The notes: generated by a model from the letters alone, not told the origin. Positions 16,654-26,241 are shown, counted from the stretch's first letter. The stretch: 64,000 nt of DNA from JAGXKT01 sp964531695 (GCA_964531695.1 CAZHEH010000011.1:1-64000), one strand, 5' to 3'. Made by a program: numbers and translations.

Positions 16654-18251
16654 GCTCGGCCCGCCGCCCGCCGGAGGGCGTTCAGCACTCGCTTCACGGA
16701 AACGGCCAGCAGGTGCTTCTCGCGCGCGTCGAACAGCAGCGGCGTTGCCACGGCCGTCAGGCAGACGCCGCCCCATGCCGCCAGCAGCCACCACGCCGGC
16801 ACAACGAGGCCGCCGAGCAGCAGCGCCGGGCCGGCCAGCAGGAACCACGTGCCGGCGCGCAGCCGGACCCCGGAGAAAACAAGGTAGCCCGTCGCGACCG
16901 CGCCCGCTCCGGCGAGCATGCCGACCCCCGCCGCCCAGGCGGCGCCCTCGGCGGGCGTCGGGAAGCGACCCATCCAGCGCCAGGCGAGCAATGCGTTGCA
17001 GGCGGCGCCCGCCAGCGCCGCCAGCGCGATCGCGGCCGGACGCTCATGCAGCTTGGCGAGGATCGTCATCACCGCCAGATGGATCACCGTCTGGAACATC
17101 AGCAGCAGCCCGCCGACCAGCGGCAGCCCCTCGCGGTAGGATTCCGGCAACACGCGGACCCACAGCGGCGCCGCCGCGTAGATCGCCAAGCTCAAAGCCA
17201 TCATCCCGAGGGCCACCGCCTTGTATGAGGTCTCCAGCACGAGCATGGCGGTCGCCCGCTGCCTGCCCTCCCAGCGGCGAGCGACGTGGCTGAGCAGCAC
17301 CGCCCACGCCGCGTTCGCCAGGAAGAGCGTCGGCTGGCTCAGTTGCAGGAAGATGGCGAACACGCCCGCCTCGGCCTCGCCTCCGCCAAGGTAGACCGCC
17401 AGGAAGCTCACGTACTGAGCCGCCAGCCACAGCAGGTTGCCGACCATCGCCACCGCGCCGTAGCGGAGCACTCGCCGCATGACGGCCGGTCGCCCCGCCT
17501 CCGGCTCGCCCGGCTCCTCGTCGGCCGGGGCGTAGGCCGTCGTGCCCGTCACGCCGTCGGACTCGCCCATCGGCTCCATCACGACCGCGTCCGCGGCACC
17601 GGCGGGCGATTCCGCCCCGTCCCGACTTTCCCGGCTCCGCACGGCCAGGTGCAGCATCGCCGCGCCGAAGGCCAGGGCGACCGCCAATGCGGCCACGTGG
17701 GCCGTAAGCACGCTCAAGCTCAGCGGCGCGATCGCCAGCGCCCCCACGCCGAACACGGTGAACGCCACGCTGAACAGCACCTCCACGGCCGATACGAGCC
17801 GATACACCCGCAGCCCGACCATGAAGCCGATCATGTTCATGTACAGCGCCAGCGCGAAGGCGTTGACCACGGCCGCCAGGCAGACCTGCGTCAGCTCGCC
17901 CAGCGAGGCATCCCCCGCCCCCGGTGCGCGGAACCACACGAGCAGTCGCGACACGCCCGGCGCCGCCAGCGCCGCGGCCGCGAAGGTCAGCGCCGTGCAG
18001 ATCAGTACGCCGCGCCGCGCACGGGCGTAGAACTCCGCCAGCCGCCCGCGGGCCTCATAGTGGCTGACGTATCGTACGAGCCCCTGATTGCTGCCGAGCG
18101 ACATCAGCGGGGCGCCGAGGTTGAACAGCATCAGCGCCAGGGCCCAGAGACCGTACTGGGCCTGCGCTTCGGACATGAAGTAGGCGAACAGCAGCACGCG
18201 GCCGAGCCCGAGCCCCTTGTGCAGGACAACGGCGGGCACGTACACGCTCAT
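16650..18251 (-). CDS. Polysaccharide flippase (Wzx/MATE-like oligosaccharide translocase)
   Basis: A roughly 530-residue integral membrane protein with about 12-14 hydrophobic helices and the pattern SNQGLVRYVSHYEARGR typical of O-antigen translocases. It would flip the lipid-linked repeat unit to the periplasm. A hydrophilic loop of about 60 residues, rich in Glu/Gly/Asp, splits the helices into two bundles. The start is uncertain. ATG at 18251 has no ribosome site, but reading frame and family-like sequence continue upstream. A strong AGGAGGT at 18305-18311 would serve a CTG codon at 18299 (5-base spacing); TTG at 18281 is another option. The ligase gene ends at 18310, so the true protein may be up to 16 residues longer. 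Confidence 0.87.
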   Translation of the reverse strand: MSVYVPAVVLHKGLGLGRVLLFAYFMSEAQAQYGLWALALMLFNLGAPLMSLGSNQGLVRYVSHYEARGRLAEFYARARRGVLICTALTFAAAALAAPGVSRLLVWFRAPGAGDASLGELTQVCLAAVVNAFALALYMNMIGFMVGLRVYRLVSAVEVLFSVAFTVFGVGALAIAPLSLSVLTAHVAALAVALAFGAAMLHLAVRSRESRDGAESPAGAADAVVMEPMGESDGVTGTTAYAPADEEPGEPEAGRPAVMRRVLRYGAVAMVGNLLWLAAQYVSFLAVYLGGGEAEAGVFAIFLQLSQPTLFLANAAWAVLLSHVARRWEGRQRATAMLVLETSYKAVALGMMALSLAIYAAAPLWVRVLPESYREGLPLVGGLLLMFQTVIHLAVMTILAKLHERPAAIALAALAGAACNALLAWRWMGRFPTPAEGAAWAAGVGMLAGAGAVATGYLVFSGVRLRAGTWFLLAGPALLLGGLVVPAWWLLAAWGGVCLTAVATPLLFDAREKHLLAVSVKRVLNALRRAAGRA

Positions 18252-18304
18252 CGAGCCGGCGACGGAGCCGACCCTCAGCAATCGTCGCCAGGGGCTCAGG
18301 AGAC

Positions 18305-18311
18305 ACCTCCT
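18305..18311 (-). promoter_or_regulatory. Strong Shine-Dalgarno placed for a non-ATG start
   Basis: The minus strand reads AGGAGGT here, overlapping the stop codon of the upstream ligase gene. The only in-frame codon at normal spacing is CTG at 18299; the first ATG is 54 bases downstream. It argues that the flippase starts with CTG or is read-through coupled. Confidence 0.5.
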
Positions 18312-19818
18312 ATCGCTCGGCCGCGGTGATTTCGGGCAGCGGCTGGGGGGCCAGGAGGCGGTTGTACGCCACGAGCAGCGCCGCCAGCGACCAGAACAGC
18401 CCGTTGGCGAACACATCCCACAACGTATCGCGGAACATGGCGTCGGTGAGATAGTTGACCATCACCACCCAGAACAGCACGACGAAGCTGCGGCACAACG
18501 GGCCGTGCGCCCGCTCGGGAAGGCGTCGATACAGCAGCACCGACTCCCGAAACAGCAGCACGAACACCAGCACCGTCAGCGCGAGCCCCACCAGCCCCGT
18601 CTCGGCAGCCATGTTGAGAAACAGGTTGTGCTCCACGAGCACGCCGCTGGTCATGGCGGCGAGGGAGCCGGGGTCGCGCTTCATCTCCCACTGGGCGTCG
18701 ACGAAATGCCCGAAGCCCACGCCGAACAACGGATTCTCCTGGACCATCTTCCAGGTCTGCACGACCAGCACCTTGCGGGCATGGACCGGCCGGGCCTGCC
18801 CGACCCCGCCGGCGGAACGGTCGGTGCCTTTGAGCCGCTCCCAGCCGGCTACAACGCCGATCACCAGCACAAGCCCGGCCAGCACGAGCTTCGCCGTGCC
18901 CAGCCGGTGCCGCGCCGCCCAGAGCAACCACACGACCCCGCACAGCCCGAACGAAAGATACGCGCTCCGCATGCCGGTGAAGAAGATCGCCGGGGGCACG
19001 AGCAGCGCCTGAAGCAGAAACAGGACCTTCGCCGGATGCCGCAGCCGGTGGAAAAGGAACAGGTCCACGTAGAACAGCAACACCAGGAACACGCCCTGCG
19101 GCCCCGCGCCGGCGAAGGCGCCCCGGGCCCGGTCGAAGTGGATGCCGTAGGACGGGTCGTTCACGTACGCCGGCCAGATGAACGTTCGGGCCATGTCCAC
19201 GCCCCGTATGGCCGCGTACTGGAGGTAGCCCAGGTACAGCGCGAACCAGCCGTACAGCGAGATCAGCACCAGGGCCCAGACGATCTGCTTCTCCCCGCGC
19301 ACGGCGTTGTAGACCAGCAGGAACATTACGAAGGGCAGAACGATCGAGCCGAGGAAGCGGTAGTACGGGGCGCTGACGATCTCGGGGCGAACCTGCACCT
19401 CGGTGGTCCAGCCCGACACGGCCGCACTGACGCCGACGCAGATCGCCAGCAGCAGCATGACCCACATCAGCCCGCGGTCGAAGTGCAGCCGCCGCCGATG
19501 CAGCAGGTAGTGCAGCCCGAAGGCCGCCACGGCCGCCAGGAAGATCAGCCGGGGCACCGTCAGGTTCAGAAAGCCCGGGATCTCGATCTTCCAGCCCGGC
19601 CAGTCCAGCAGCCCGTAGGACAGCACCCAAAGCCAGGTCCAGGCGGTGATCTCCCACCGCGCCGCCCAGAACAGGAACACCCCGGCCGCACCGATCGCCA
19701 GGAAGCTCCACGGCATCGTAACGGGCGCCGCCAGCGACACGGCCACGGCGGCGAGGGCCAGCAGCCCGGCGGCGGCCACGGCGAGTGGGTCGACACGTTG
19801 TTGCCCGACGCTCAGCAT
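18310..19818 (-). CDS. O-antigen ligase / polymerase family membrane protein (Wzy-like)
   Basis: A 502-residue protein with about 11-12 transmembrane segments and a large periplasmic loop in the second half. The motif PLFGVGFGHF followed by HNLFLNMAAETGLVGL is the Wzy_C/O-antigen ligase signature, with the conserved His and Glu. It would polymerise the exopolysaccharide units or ligate the product to an acceptor in the periplasm. It lies between the BY-kinase-like gene (33-base gap) and the flippase. Polymerase is favoured over ligase because Wzx, Wzz, and Wza-like partners are encoded in the same unit. Confidence 0.9.
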   Translation of the reverse strand: MLSVGQQRVDPLAVAAAGLLALAAVAVSLAAPVTMPWSFLAIGAAGVFLFWAARWEITAWTWLWVLSYGLLDWPGWKIEIPGFLNLTVPRLIFLAAVAAFGLHYLLHRRRLHFDRGLMWVMLLLAICVGVSAAVSGWTTEVQVRPEIVSAPYYRFLGSIVLPFVMFLLVYNAVRGEKQIVWALVLISLYGWFALYLGYLQYAAIRGVDMARTFIWPAYVNDPSYGIHFDRARGAFAGAGPQGVFLVLLFYVDLFLFHRLRHPAKVLFLLQALLVPPAIFFTGMRSAYLSFGLCGVVWLLWAARHRLGTAKLVLAGLVLVIGVVAGWERLKGTDRSAGGVGQARPVHARKVLVVQTWKMVQENPLFGVGFGHFVDAQWEMKRDPGSLAAMTSGVLVEHNLFLNMAAETGLVGLALTVLVFVLLFRESVLLYRRLPERAHGPLCRSFVVLFWVVMVNYLTDAMFRDTLWDVFANGLFWSLAALLVAYNRLLAPQPLPEITAAER

Positions 19819-19851
19819 GGCTTGCAGGTTTCGCGCGCCGCCGGACGGGCG

Positions 19852-20559
19852 TCAGACGCGCCGGTACAGGAAGCGCGGAATCGGATAGGTCCGGCGGTTC
19901 AGCACGAGCCCGGCCACTTTCGCGCCGCCGGCCTCAATTCGCTTGCGGGCCTGCGCCACCGCTTCGCGCGGCGTCCGCTGCGTGTGGGCCACGAGCACCA
20001 CGTCCTTGATGTGCCGGGCCAGCACCTGGGCATCCGGGAAGTGGTTGACCGGCGCCGCGTCGATCAGCACGTGGTCGTACGCCGAGGCCAGATCGCGCAG
20101 GAACCGCTCGAGGTTCTCGCTACGCAGGATCTGCAACTCCCGGCCGCGCACATCCCCGGCGGCGTACACGTCCAAGCTGGGGCTGATCCGTTGAATCGCC
20201 TGCTCCGGCGCGGAGCCGTTCAGCAGCGCGTTGGCCACGCCCGGGGAGGCCTTGACATGCACCATTCTGTGCAGCTTCGGCTTGCGAAGGTTCATGTCGA
20301 CCAGGGCGATCCGCGAGACGCCGGCCGGCTCGCTGCCGGCGACCGCAAGCCCGCAGGCCACGGTCGACGAGCCCTCGCGCCGGTCCGACGAGCAGATCAG
20401 AACCGACTTGCCCGTCGTCCGCCCGGAGTAGAACAGAGACGCCCAGAGCCCGCGGAAGACCTCGTCCGCCTTGCGCTTCAAGCGCGGCCCGCGGCGCCCG
20501 GCCGGCTCGGGAGCTTCGGGCGAGTCCTGCGTGGCGGTGATGTCCTGGATTTCGCTCAT
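19852..20559 (-). CDS. CpsD/CapB-like (BY-kinase fold) ATPase with altered Walker A
   Basis: A 235-residue protein of the tyrosine autokinase / MinD-like fold that controls polysaccharide polymerisation with the Wzz-like protein. The Walker A' motif ALVDMNLRKP (85-94) and Walker B HVLIDAAP (163-170) are clear. The Walker A loop reads RREGSST (60-66), with serine where most kinases have the catalytic lysine of GKS/T. The C-terminus has only two tyrosines (RTYPIPRFLYRR) rather than a tyrosine cluster. It may therefore be a weak or inactive kinase acting as a regulator, although variant loops occur in some family members. The ATG at 20559 is 8 bases after the Wzz-like stop, so the pair is co-translated. 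Confidence 0.88.
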   Translation of the reverse strand: MSEIQDITATQDSPEAPEPAGRRGPRLKRKADEVFRGLWASLFYSGRTTGKSVLICSSDRREGSSTVACGLAVAGSEPAGVSRIALVDMNLRKPKLHRMVHVKASPGVANALLNGSAPEQAIQRISPSLDVYAAGDVRGRELQILRSENLERFLRDLASAYDHVLIDAAPVNHFPDAQVLARHIKDVVLVAHTQRTPREAVAQARKRIEAGGAKVAGLVLNRRTYPIPRFLYRRV

Positions 20560-20566
20560 GGCTTGC

Positions 20567-22486
20567 TCACGTGCGTATGATGCCCCAGCCCAGCTTCGGG
20601 ACGGAGGCCAGCACCGGCGCGCCGACGTGTCGCTCGGCATCGTCGATGCTCTTGATCGTGTGGTCGAAGTGGTCCGAAAGGAACGCGTACACGAGCGCGA
20701 GCACCAGGCCCGCGACCGCGGCGATCAGCACGTTGAGCCACAGGATCGGCCAATGCGGCTCCGCGGGGTCCGGCCGGTTCGGCCCGTCGACGACCATCGG
20801 CAGGATCGGCTCGGGGCCGGCCTGTCGGGCCTCACGGGCGCGGATCTGCTCCCGCTTCGCTTCGTCGTAGATGCTTTGAGCGCGGTTCACCGCGTCCTGA
20901 AGTTGATGGTATTCCACCGCCAGCGGCTCGAGCCGCTGGATCTGGTCCCGCAGGCCCTGTCCGCCCTCGCCCGTGCCGAGCACTTCCGAGACCGCCGCCA
21001 CTCGGGCGTCGAGCCCGGCCAGCATGTCGGCCACCCGCTGCCGCTCGCTTTCCACTTCAAGAGCCAGCGTCTCCCACACGCTCAGCAGCTCCCGACCGGC
21101 ACGCAGCACGTCCTCGTGCAGGTAGCTGAGCATCGTCGTCAGGTTGTTCAGTTGCAGCTTCAGCGCCACCGCTCGGGCGTTCACGTCCTGCAAGGCCGAC
21201 GTCACCCCCGGCGACGGGTCCGGAAGGACGATGTCGAACGCGCGCACTTCCTCGATCAGCTCGCGGAAGCCGCGCTCGAAGACGGCCGAACGCATGTCCG
21301 GCACCGGCTCGCCGGCCTCATCCCGCACCACCGCCGCGAGTTCCGCCTCGCGCCGCTCCCACGCGGCGCGGTCGGCAGGGCTCATCGGCTCTCCGGCGTA
21401 GGCCGCCCGGAGCCGGTCGTACCGCGCGCGAAGCTCGGCGATCCGTTCGGCCTTGTCCGCCTCGCGCTCCAGGACGCTCATGCGGTGCTCCCAGCGGGCC
21501 TCGTCGATCCGCATGTCGTCCGCGTCGGCGGCGAAGCGGCGCAGATTCGCCGCGATGCCCGTCTCCAGGCCGCGGGCCTGAGGGCCGTACATGTTCTGCA
21601 ACACGTTGACGTGCCCCCGGACTTCCGGACGCTCGACGAACTCCCGCATGCTTCGGTTCGCCTGCTGGAGTTCCTGGCGATACACCTCGATGTCAACGAC
21701 TCGCTCCGCCGCCAGCTCCGCCTCCTCGCTCTTGAGCTGCGTCCAGCGGACCTGGTAGGCGTCGACGATGTGCCCGGCCATCGCGCGGGCGCGATCTGTG
21801 GCCAGCTCCGTGCTCGAGGCGTCTCGTTCGGCCGCCAGATCCGGCTCCTCGGGCCAGTCCACGCGAATCGTGAACAGCCGCGTGAAGGACGCCTCCGGGC
21901 CGCCCGGCGTGACGATCTCGACCCGCTTGTTCACCTCGCGAAGCTCGCGCGTGTTCGCGCGAATGTACTCCGCCACGGTCTTGTCCCAGTCGCGCAGCGT
22001 CGCCCGCCAGCGCCGCACGGCCTCCGCCCGCTTGGCCTCGTACTCGTTGAGGATCTTGTCGCGGCGACGCTCGTACTCCTCGGGCGTCATCGCGCCTTGC
22101 CGCTCCGCGAGGGCGACCAGGGCCGCGTCGCGCTCGGCCAGCAGCTCGGCGTCCGAGAACGGCTCCGGCCCTTCGGCCCCGTCCAGCATCAGCATCGCCG
22201 AGCCGATCACGTAGTCGCTCTTGATGATCTCGCGCTGTGTCTTGACGAACAGCGAGAGCTCCGACTCCAGCGTGGCCGCCTGTCTCGCCGTCAAGTCGTC
22301 TGTTCCGGTGCCGGCGTCCAGGCGCGTGAGGAGCTGCACCCGGCTTCGGTACTGCTTGGGCGTGATTGCGGTGACATACCACACGGCCGCGATGGGGATC
22401 GCCAGGATGATCAGCATCATCCAGAAGCGGCTGGCGATGATCCGCGTGATCTCACGCAACGTCCGGCTTGTCGTGTATTCGGGCAT
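20567..22486 (-). CDS. Polysaccharide co-polymerase / chain-length determinant (Wzz-like)
   Basis: A 639-residue inner-membrane protein. The N-terminal membrane helix (about 21-41, MLIILAIPIAAVWYV) and C-terminal helix (about 588-608) flank a very long periplasmic domain rich in Glu, Arg and Ala that is predicted to form coiled coils. The C-terminal cytoplasmic stub contains HTIKSIDDAERHVGAPVLAS, the usual link to a BY-kinase, which is the next gene. Proteins of this type set polymer length and connect to the outer-membrane exporter, encoded just upstream. The periplasmic domain is longer than in O-antigen Wzz, as in capsule and EPS systems. Confidence 0.92.
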   Translation of the reverse strand: MPEYTTSRTLREITRIIASRFWMMLIILAIPIAAVWYVTAITPKQYRSRVQLLTRLDAGTGTDDLTARQAATLESELSLFVKTQREIIKSDYVIGSAMLMLDGAEGPEPFSDAELLAERDAALVALAERQGAMTPEEYERRRDKILNEYEAKRAEAVRRWRATLRDWDKTVAEYIRANTRELREVNKRVEIVTPGGPEASFTRLFTIRVDWPEEPDLAAERDASSTELATDRARAMAGHIVDAYQVRWTQLKSEEAELAAERVVDIEVYRQELQQANRSMREFVERPEVRGHVNVLQNMYGPQARGLETGIAANLRRFAADADDMRIDEARWEHRMSVLEREADKAERIAELRARYDRLRAAYAGEPMSPADRAAWERREAELAAVVRDEAGEPVPDMRSAVFERGFRELIEEVRAFDIVLPDPSPGVTSALQDVNARAVALKLQLNNLTTMLSYLHEDVLRAGRELLSVWETLALEVESERQRVADMLAGLDARVAAVSEVLGTGEGGQGLRDQIQRLEPLAVEYHQLQDAVNRAQSIYDEAKREQIRAREARQAGPEPILPMVVDGPNRPDPAEPHWPILWLNVLIAAVAGLVLALVYAFLSDHFDHTIKSIDDAERHVGAPVLASVPKLGWGIIRT

Positions 22487-22506
22487 GGTACCCTCGTCGG
22501 GCGGCC

Positions 22507-23655
22507 CTACGGGTTCGGGCCGAGCCAGTCCACGTCGTCCGAGATCCCGTAGAAGCTGCTGAACCCGCCCACGGCGCGGATGCCGCGGGCCCAGACGTAC
22601 TCGATGTAGTCGGCCCGCTTGGCGATGTTGCTGGTAGGCACGTAGACGATGTCGCCGTCCTCCAGCCAGATGTCATACCGGTAGCCGCTCATGTCGGCGA
22701 CGACCGGCTCGCCCTCGGTGTGCGAGCGATTCTCGAGGAGTTGATGCACGTTGATGATGGCCGCCTGCGGCCGCGGCAGGTGCCGCCGCCGGATGACCAT
22801 GACCTGGCTCAGCTCGGCCCGCGCCGGGATGTAACTCCCCGCCTGCGCGATGGCCTGAAGCAGCGAGACCTCGCCCGTGTCGCTCGCCGTGCCGGAACGG
22901 TTCAGCAGCACGCCCGGGTTCCGGACCTCGCCCAGCACGTACACGCGCATCGGCGCGACCTGCTGGAGGTTCACCGTCACCTCGAGCTGCGGCAGGTCGA
23001 TCTCCTTGTACGCGTCGTTGAGGGCCTTGTGCAGTTCTCCGATGGTCCGCCCCGCCGCCCGAACGTCCACGACGAACGGCAGCGAGATCGTCCCGTCCGG
23101 CGTTACCGGCACCAGGCGGCTCTGGCCGCGCGGGCTGGTCGTGATGGCTTTTTTCAGCTCGGCCGTCTTCACGTTCGACTGCTCGAAGCTCACCGTCAGC
23201 TTCGGGTTCTTGATGTACCGGGCGTACTTCCGCATCAAGCTCGCGCGAACTTCCTCGATCGTCCGCCCGATCACGGGCTCCGGCTCGACCATGTCCAGGT
23301 ACAGCTTGCCGTCCGACTGCACCGTCTCCGTCTGGTTCAGGTCCGGGTTGAACGGGAACCGAACCTCGATCACGTCCTGCACCTTGATGCGGTACACCTC
23401 GCTCGTGCGGTGCTTGACGTGGTAGATGATCTCCAGGAAGTCGCCCTCGCGAATGCGGTAATCCCGCCGCACAATGTGCGCCACGGGGACTTCCTGCGCC
23501 TCCCACTGCTCCTGGAGGAACTCGCGGGGGTATCGGGCCTCGATGGGCTCGGGCTCCGGATCGACCGCGGCCTGGGGCTCGCATCCGCCGGCCAACGCGG
23601 CCGCGGCGAGCAACACGGCCGCCCGGGCGGCCCTGCATGAAGAGCGGTCACTCAT
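22507..23655 (-). CDS. Outer-membrane polysaccharide export protein (Wza-like)
   Basis: A 382-residue lipoprotein: the signal peptide ends in LAGGC, and the Cys would be lipidated. The Poly_export domain begins at YRIREGDFLEII and is followed by SLBB-type repeats, including VYVLGEVRNPGVL with an expected SLLQAIAQAGSY. It would form the outer-membrane export channel. ATG at 23655 is chosen because GAGGTG lies six bases upstream; the GTG nine bases earlier is less likely. It follows the SPOR-domain gene by five bases and precedes the Wzz-like gene by 20. Confidence 0.93.
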   Translation of the reverse strand: MSDRSSCRAARAAVLLAAAALAGGCEPQAAVDPEPEPIEARYPREFLQEQWEAQEVPVAHIVRRDYRIREGDFLEIIYHVKHRTSEVYRIKVQDVIEVRFPFNPDLNQTETVQSDGKLYLDMVEPEPVIGRTIEEVRASLMRKYARYIKNPKLTVSFEQSNVKTAELKKAITTSPRGQSRLVPVTPDGTISLPFVVDVRAAGRTIGELHKALNDAYKEIDLPQLEVTVNLQQVAPMRVYVLGEVRNPGVLLNRSGTASDTGEVSLLQAIAQAGSYIPARAELSQVMVIRRRHLPRPQAAIINVHQLLENRSHTEGEPVVADMSGYRYDIWLEDGDIVYVPTSNIAKRADYIEYVWARGIRAVGGFSSFYGISDDVDWLGPNP

Positions 23656-23660
23656 GGGTC

Positions 23661-24452
23661 TCACCTCAGGGTCGTGATGAACGCGTCGGCCCGGCGCGCG
23701 CGGACGTTCGGCAGCATCGCCCGTGCTCCCTCGTATGAGTTGTAGCGGCCCACGTTCACCAGGAACATCAGGTCACCTTCCTGCAAAGAGGGCGTCACGG
23801 TGGCCCGAAGGCCCGCCGACTGCAGGACCTCCGCCGCCTTGCGGGCATTGGCCTCGGATTCGAACGCCCCGGCCTGTACCGTCCAGGCGCGGCTGGGGGC
23901 GAGCCGCTCGGCCCGCCGGGCCAACTCGCCGGCCGGGAAGTAGTGCACGACACGACGGAAGTGCAGCTCCGCGTCATCCCAGCGGCCCTGGCGCTGCAAG
24001 ACCCGGCCGAGACGGTAATGAACGTGATCCGCCGGCGCCTCGCCCGGCTCGATGGCGTCCAGGGCCTGCTCGTACCGCTCGCGGGCCGTCGACATGTCGC
24101 CCGTGTCATACGCCAGGTCGGCCAGTGCGATTCGCGCGAACAGCCGCAGCTCGTCGTCCCGCGCCCGGTCGAGCGCCTCGGCCAGGTCCGCACGGGCCGG
24201 GCCGTACCGCTCCATCCGATAGCGGGCCAGCCCGCGGTAGTAGTAGGCCTGCGCCGCCTCTCGGGCGTCACCGTGCGCTTCCAGGAACCGATCGAGCGTG
24301 GCGACCGCCTGCCGGTCGTCGTCCGTCTCGTAGGCGGCCTTGCCCACCGCGAGCTGCTGCTTCGCCTCGGGGGACAGTTCGGTCGCGCAGCCCCCGGCCG
24401 CAACCGGAAAGGCCGCGAAGAACAACATCAGCAATCCATTGCCTCGGCGCAT
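23661..24452 (-). CDS. TPR lipoprotein with C-terminal SPOR domain
   Basis: A 263-residue lipoprotein (lipobox AAGGC near residue 20) with four to five TPR-like helical pairs at about 30-175 and a C-terminal SPOR-type domain at about 185-263 (AWTVQAGAFESEANARKAAEVL ... FLVNVGRYNSY). SPOR domains bind denuded septal peptidoglycan; TPRs bind proteins. ATG at 24452 has GGAGG six bases upstream, better than ATG 24458. It is the first gene of the exopolysaccharide unit. A TTGACG at 24493-24488 could be its -35 element, though no good -10 is seen. It may anchor the export machinery to the wall. Confidence 0.85.
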   Translation of the reverse strand: MRRGNGLLMLFFAAFPVAAGGCATELSPEAKQQLAVGKAAYETDDDRQAVATLDRFLEAHGDAREAAQAYYYRGLARYRMERYGPARADLAEALDRARDDELRLFARIALADLAYDTGDMSTARERYEQALDAIEPGEAPADHVHYRLGRVLQRQGRWDDAELHFRRVVHYFPAGELARRAERLAPSRAWTVQAGAFESEANARKAAEVLQSAGLRATVTPSLQEGDLMFLVNVGRYNSYEGARAMLPNVRARRADAFITTLR

Positions 24453-24552
24453 CTGCATCCTCCGCGCACACACACATCCCATTGGCGCGTCAAGAGGTGG
24501 AATCGACCAGAATCCCCCAGGACTTGAGGCAAACGCCGGCCGCCAGCCGAGG

Positions 24553-26241
24553 TCAGGACGAATCGGCGGGCGAGAGGGCCGAGCGACACTCATCGAGCAG
24601 ATGATCGACCTTGAACGGCTTGAACAGCACGGTGCTGAGCCCCTCGCGGTTGGCCCGTACGATCGAATGGCCCGGATCGTAGCCGAACGCGGTCATCAAG
24701 ATGACCGCCGTGTCCGGGTCCCGCTCCTTGGCCGTGGCGAAGACACTGTAGCCGTCCGCTCCGGGCATCTTGATGTCGGAGATGACCAGATCGTAGCGCG
24801 TCGACTCCAGCATCGCCTTGGCCGCCGCGCCGTCGGAGACGGAGTCCACCTCGCAGCCGCGGGACTGCAGAACGTCGCAGATCGTCTGGCGGATCAGGTC
24901 CTCGTCGTCGGCCACGAGCACCCGCTTGCCGGCGAACTGCGGGTCCGCCTTGCAGGCGCACGGCTGGCCGCCGTCCGTCAGAATGCCCGGCGAGGGGGCC
25001 TCGGCCATCTCCTGAAGACGCGAGCGGGCGTCGGTCACCTTGTCGATGATCCCGTTGAGCCGCTTGCGCAGGTCGTCGTGGCCGATGTAGTCCTCAGCCA
25101 GTTCCGAGGCCTCCGAGATCACGTCCCCCAGCGGCCCGGCCAGTTCCGCGGAAATCGAGCCGCTGACCTGCGCCCGCGCGTCGTGCCGCTCAAAGACCAG
25201 CAGGTTCAGAATGTGCAGCGACAACGCCACGTAATGCGCGAAAATCTCGGCGAACTGCCGGTCCTCCTCGCTGAAGGCGCCCGTCCGCGTGGACTCCACG
25301 TTCAGCACGCCCACCACGCGGTCCCGCAGGCGGAGCGGCACGGTCAAGCTGCTCCGCGCCCGGTCCAGCCCCTTCAGATACCGCGGGTCGCTCCGCACGT
25401 CCGGACACACGTAGCTGCGCCCCGTGGCCGCGACGTAGCCGCAGATGCCGTTGCCCTCGGCGTTGGCGCACAGCTCGTACTTCTGGGCCTCCTCGTTGAG
25501 CCCCTCCGAGACGATCACCTCCAGCCGGTTCGTCCGCTGGTTGACCAACAGCACCGCGAAGTGCTGAAAGTCGAACACGTCCCGGCTGTACCGGATGATC
25601 CGCTCCTCGAACACCCGCAGACGCTCCGGCACGCTGCGCGGCTCGCCGTCCCCGCTGTCCAGCCGCACCAGCTCCCGGCCGGCCTTATCGATGGCATTGA
25701 GCTTGAGCTGCTGGCGGCGCTGGTTGGTGGCGTCCACCACCACGGCCGCCACCTGACGCAGCAGACCCTCGCGGTCACGCACCGGGGAGCAGATCGCCTC
25801 GTAGTAGGTGCCCTGCTCGGGGATGATCGAGTACCGCTTGTACCGGGCGCCGCTCCCGGCCGCCGCCGAGGCGAAATGCTCGTAGGCCTGGCGACAAACC
25901 TCACGCAAGCGCTGGATCACCTCCGCCGGGAAGTCCTGAAACCGGCGGTTGGCCCAAACCAACTCACCCCGAGGCCCCACAATGCACACGCCGTCTCCCA
26001 GCGTGTCGAGCACGACCTGGGCCCGCTGATGCACCAGACCCCGCTCCAAGGGCAGAAACTCGGCCGTCGGGGCAAGAACCGCATCGAAACGACCCTTGCG
26101 GATATCCGCCAGGGCCTGCTCAGCGTCGGGGGATTCCTCGACGTGGAAGTGCCGGCGCAAGACTTCCAGCACGCCGGATTGCTCGATCCCATGCGCCCGC
26201 AGCACGAGCAGCCGCCGCAGGTCGGTGTTCTGGCCAGTCAT
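24553..26241 (-). CDS. PAS-GAF-receiver signalling protein without a kinase domain
   Basis: A 562-residue soluble regulator. The first 65 residues look like a degenerate receiver domain. A PAS domain follows (about 75-180, VLDTLGDGVCIVGPRGELVWAN), then a GAF domain (about 195-350, with SSLTVPLRLRDRVVGVLNVES). A helical region (355-425) resembles a histidine-kinase dimerisation segment but lacks the H-box and ATPase domain. A receiver domain ends the protein (about 440-555) with ADDED, phosphoacceptor Asp in LVISDIKMPGADG, and the Lys of LFKPF. It lies 100 bases upstream of the exopolysaccharide unit on the same strand with its own promoter. It may tune polysaccharide synthesis, but that rests on position only. 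Confidence 0.85.
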   Translation of the reverse strand: MTGQNTDLRRLLVLRAHGIEQSGVLEVLRRHFHVEESPDAEQALADIRKGRFDAVLAPTAEFLPLERGLVHQRAQVVLDTLGDGVCIVGPRGELVWANRRFQDFPAEVIQRLREVCRQAYEHFASAAAGSGARYKRYSIIPEQGTYYEAICSPVRDREGLLRQVAAVVVDATNQRRQQLKLNAIDKAGRELVRLDSGDGEPRSVPERLRVFEERIIRYSRDVFDFQHFAVLLVNQRTNRLEVIVSEGLNEEAQKYELCANAEGNGICGYVAATGRSYVCPDVRSDPRYLKGLDRARSSLTVPLRLRDRVVGVLNVESTRTGAFSEEDRQFAEIFAHYVALSLHILNLLVFERHDARAQVSGSISAELAGPLGDVISEASELAEDYIGHDDLRKRLNGIIDKVTDARSRLQEMAEAPSPGILTDGGQPCACKADPQFAGKRVLVADDEDLIRQTICDVLQSRGCEVDSVSDGAAAKAMLESTRYDLVISDIKMPGADGYSVFATAKERDPDTAVILMTAFGYDPGHSIVRANREGLSTVLFKPFKVDHLLDECRSALSPADSS

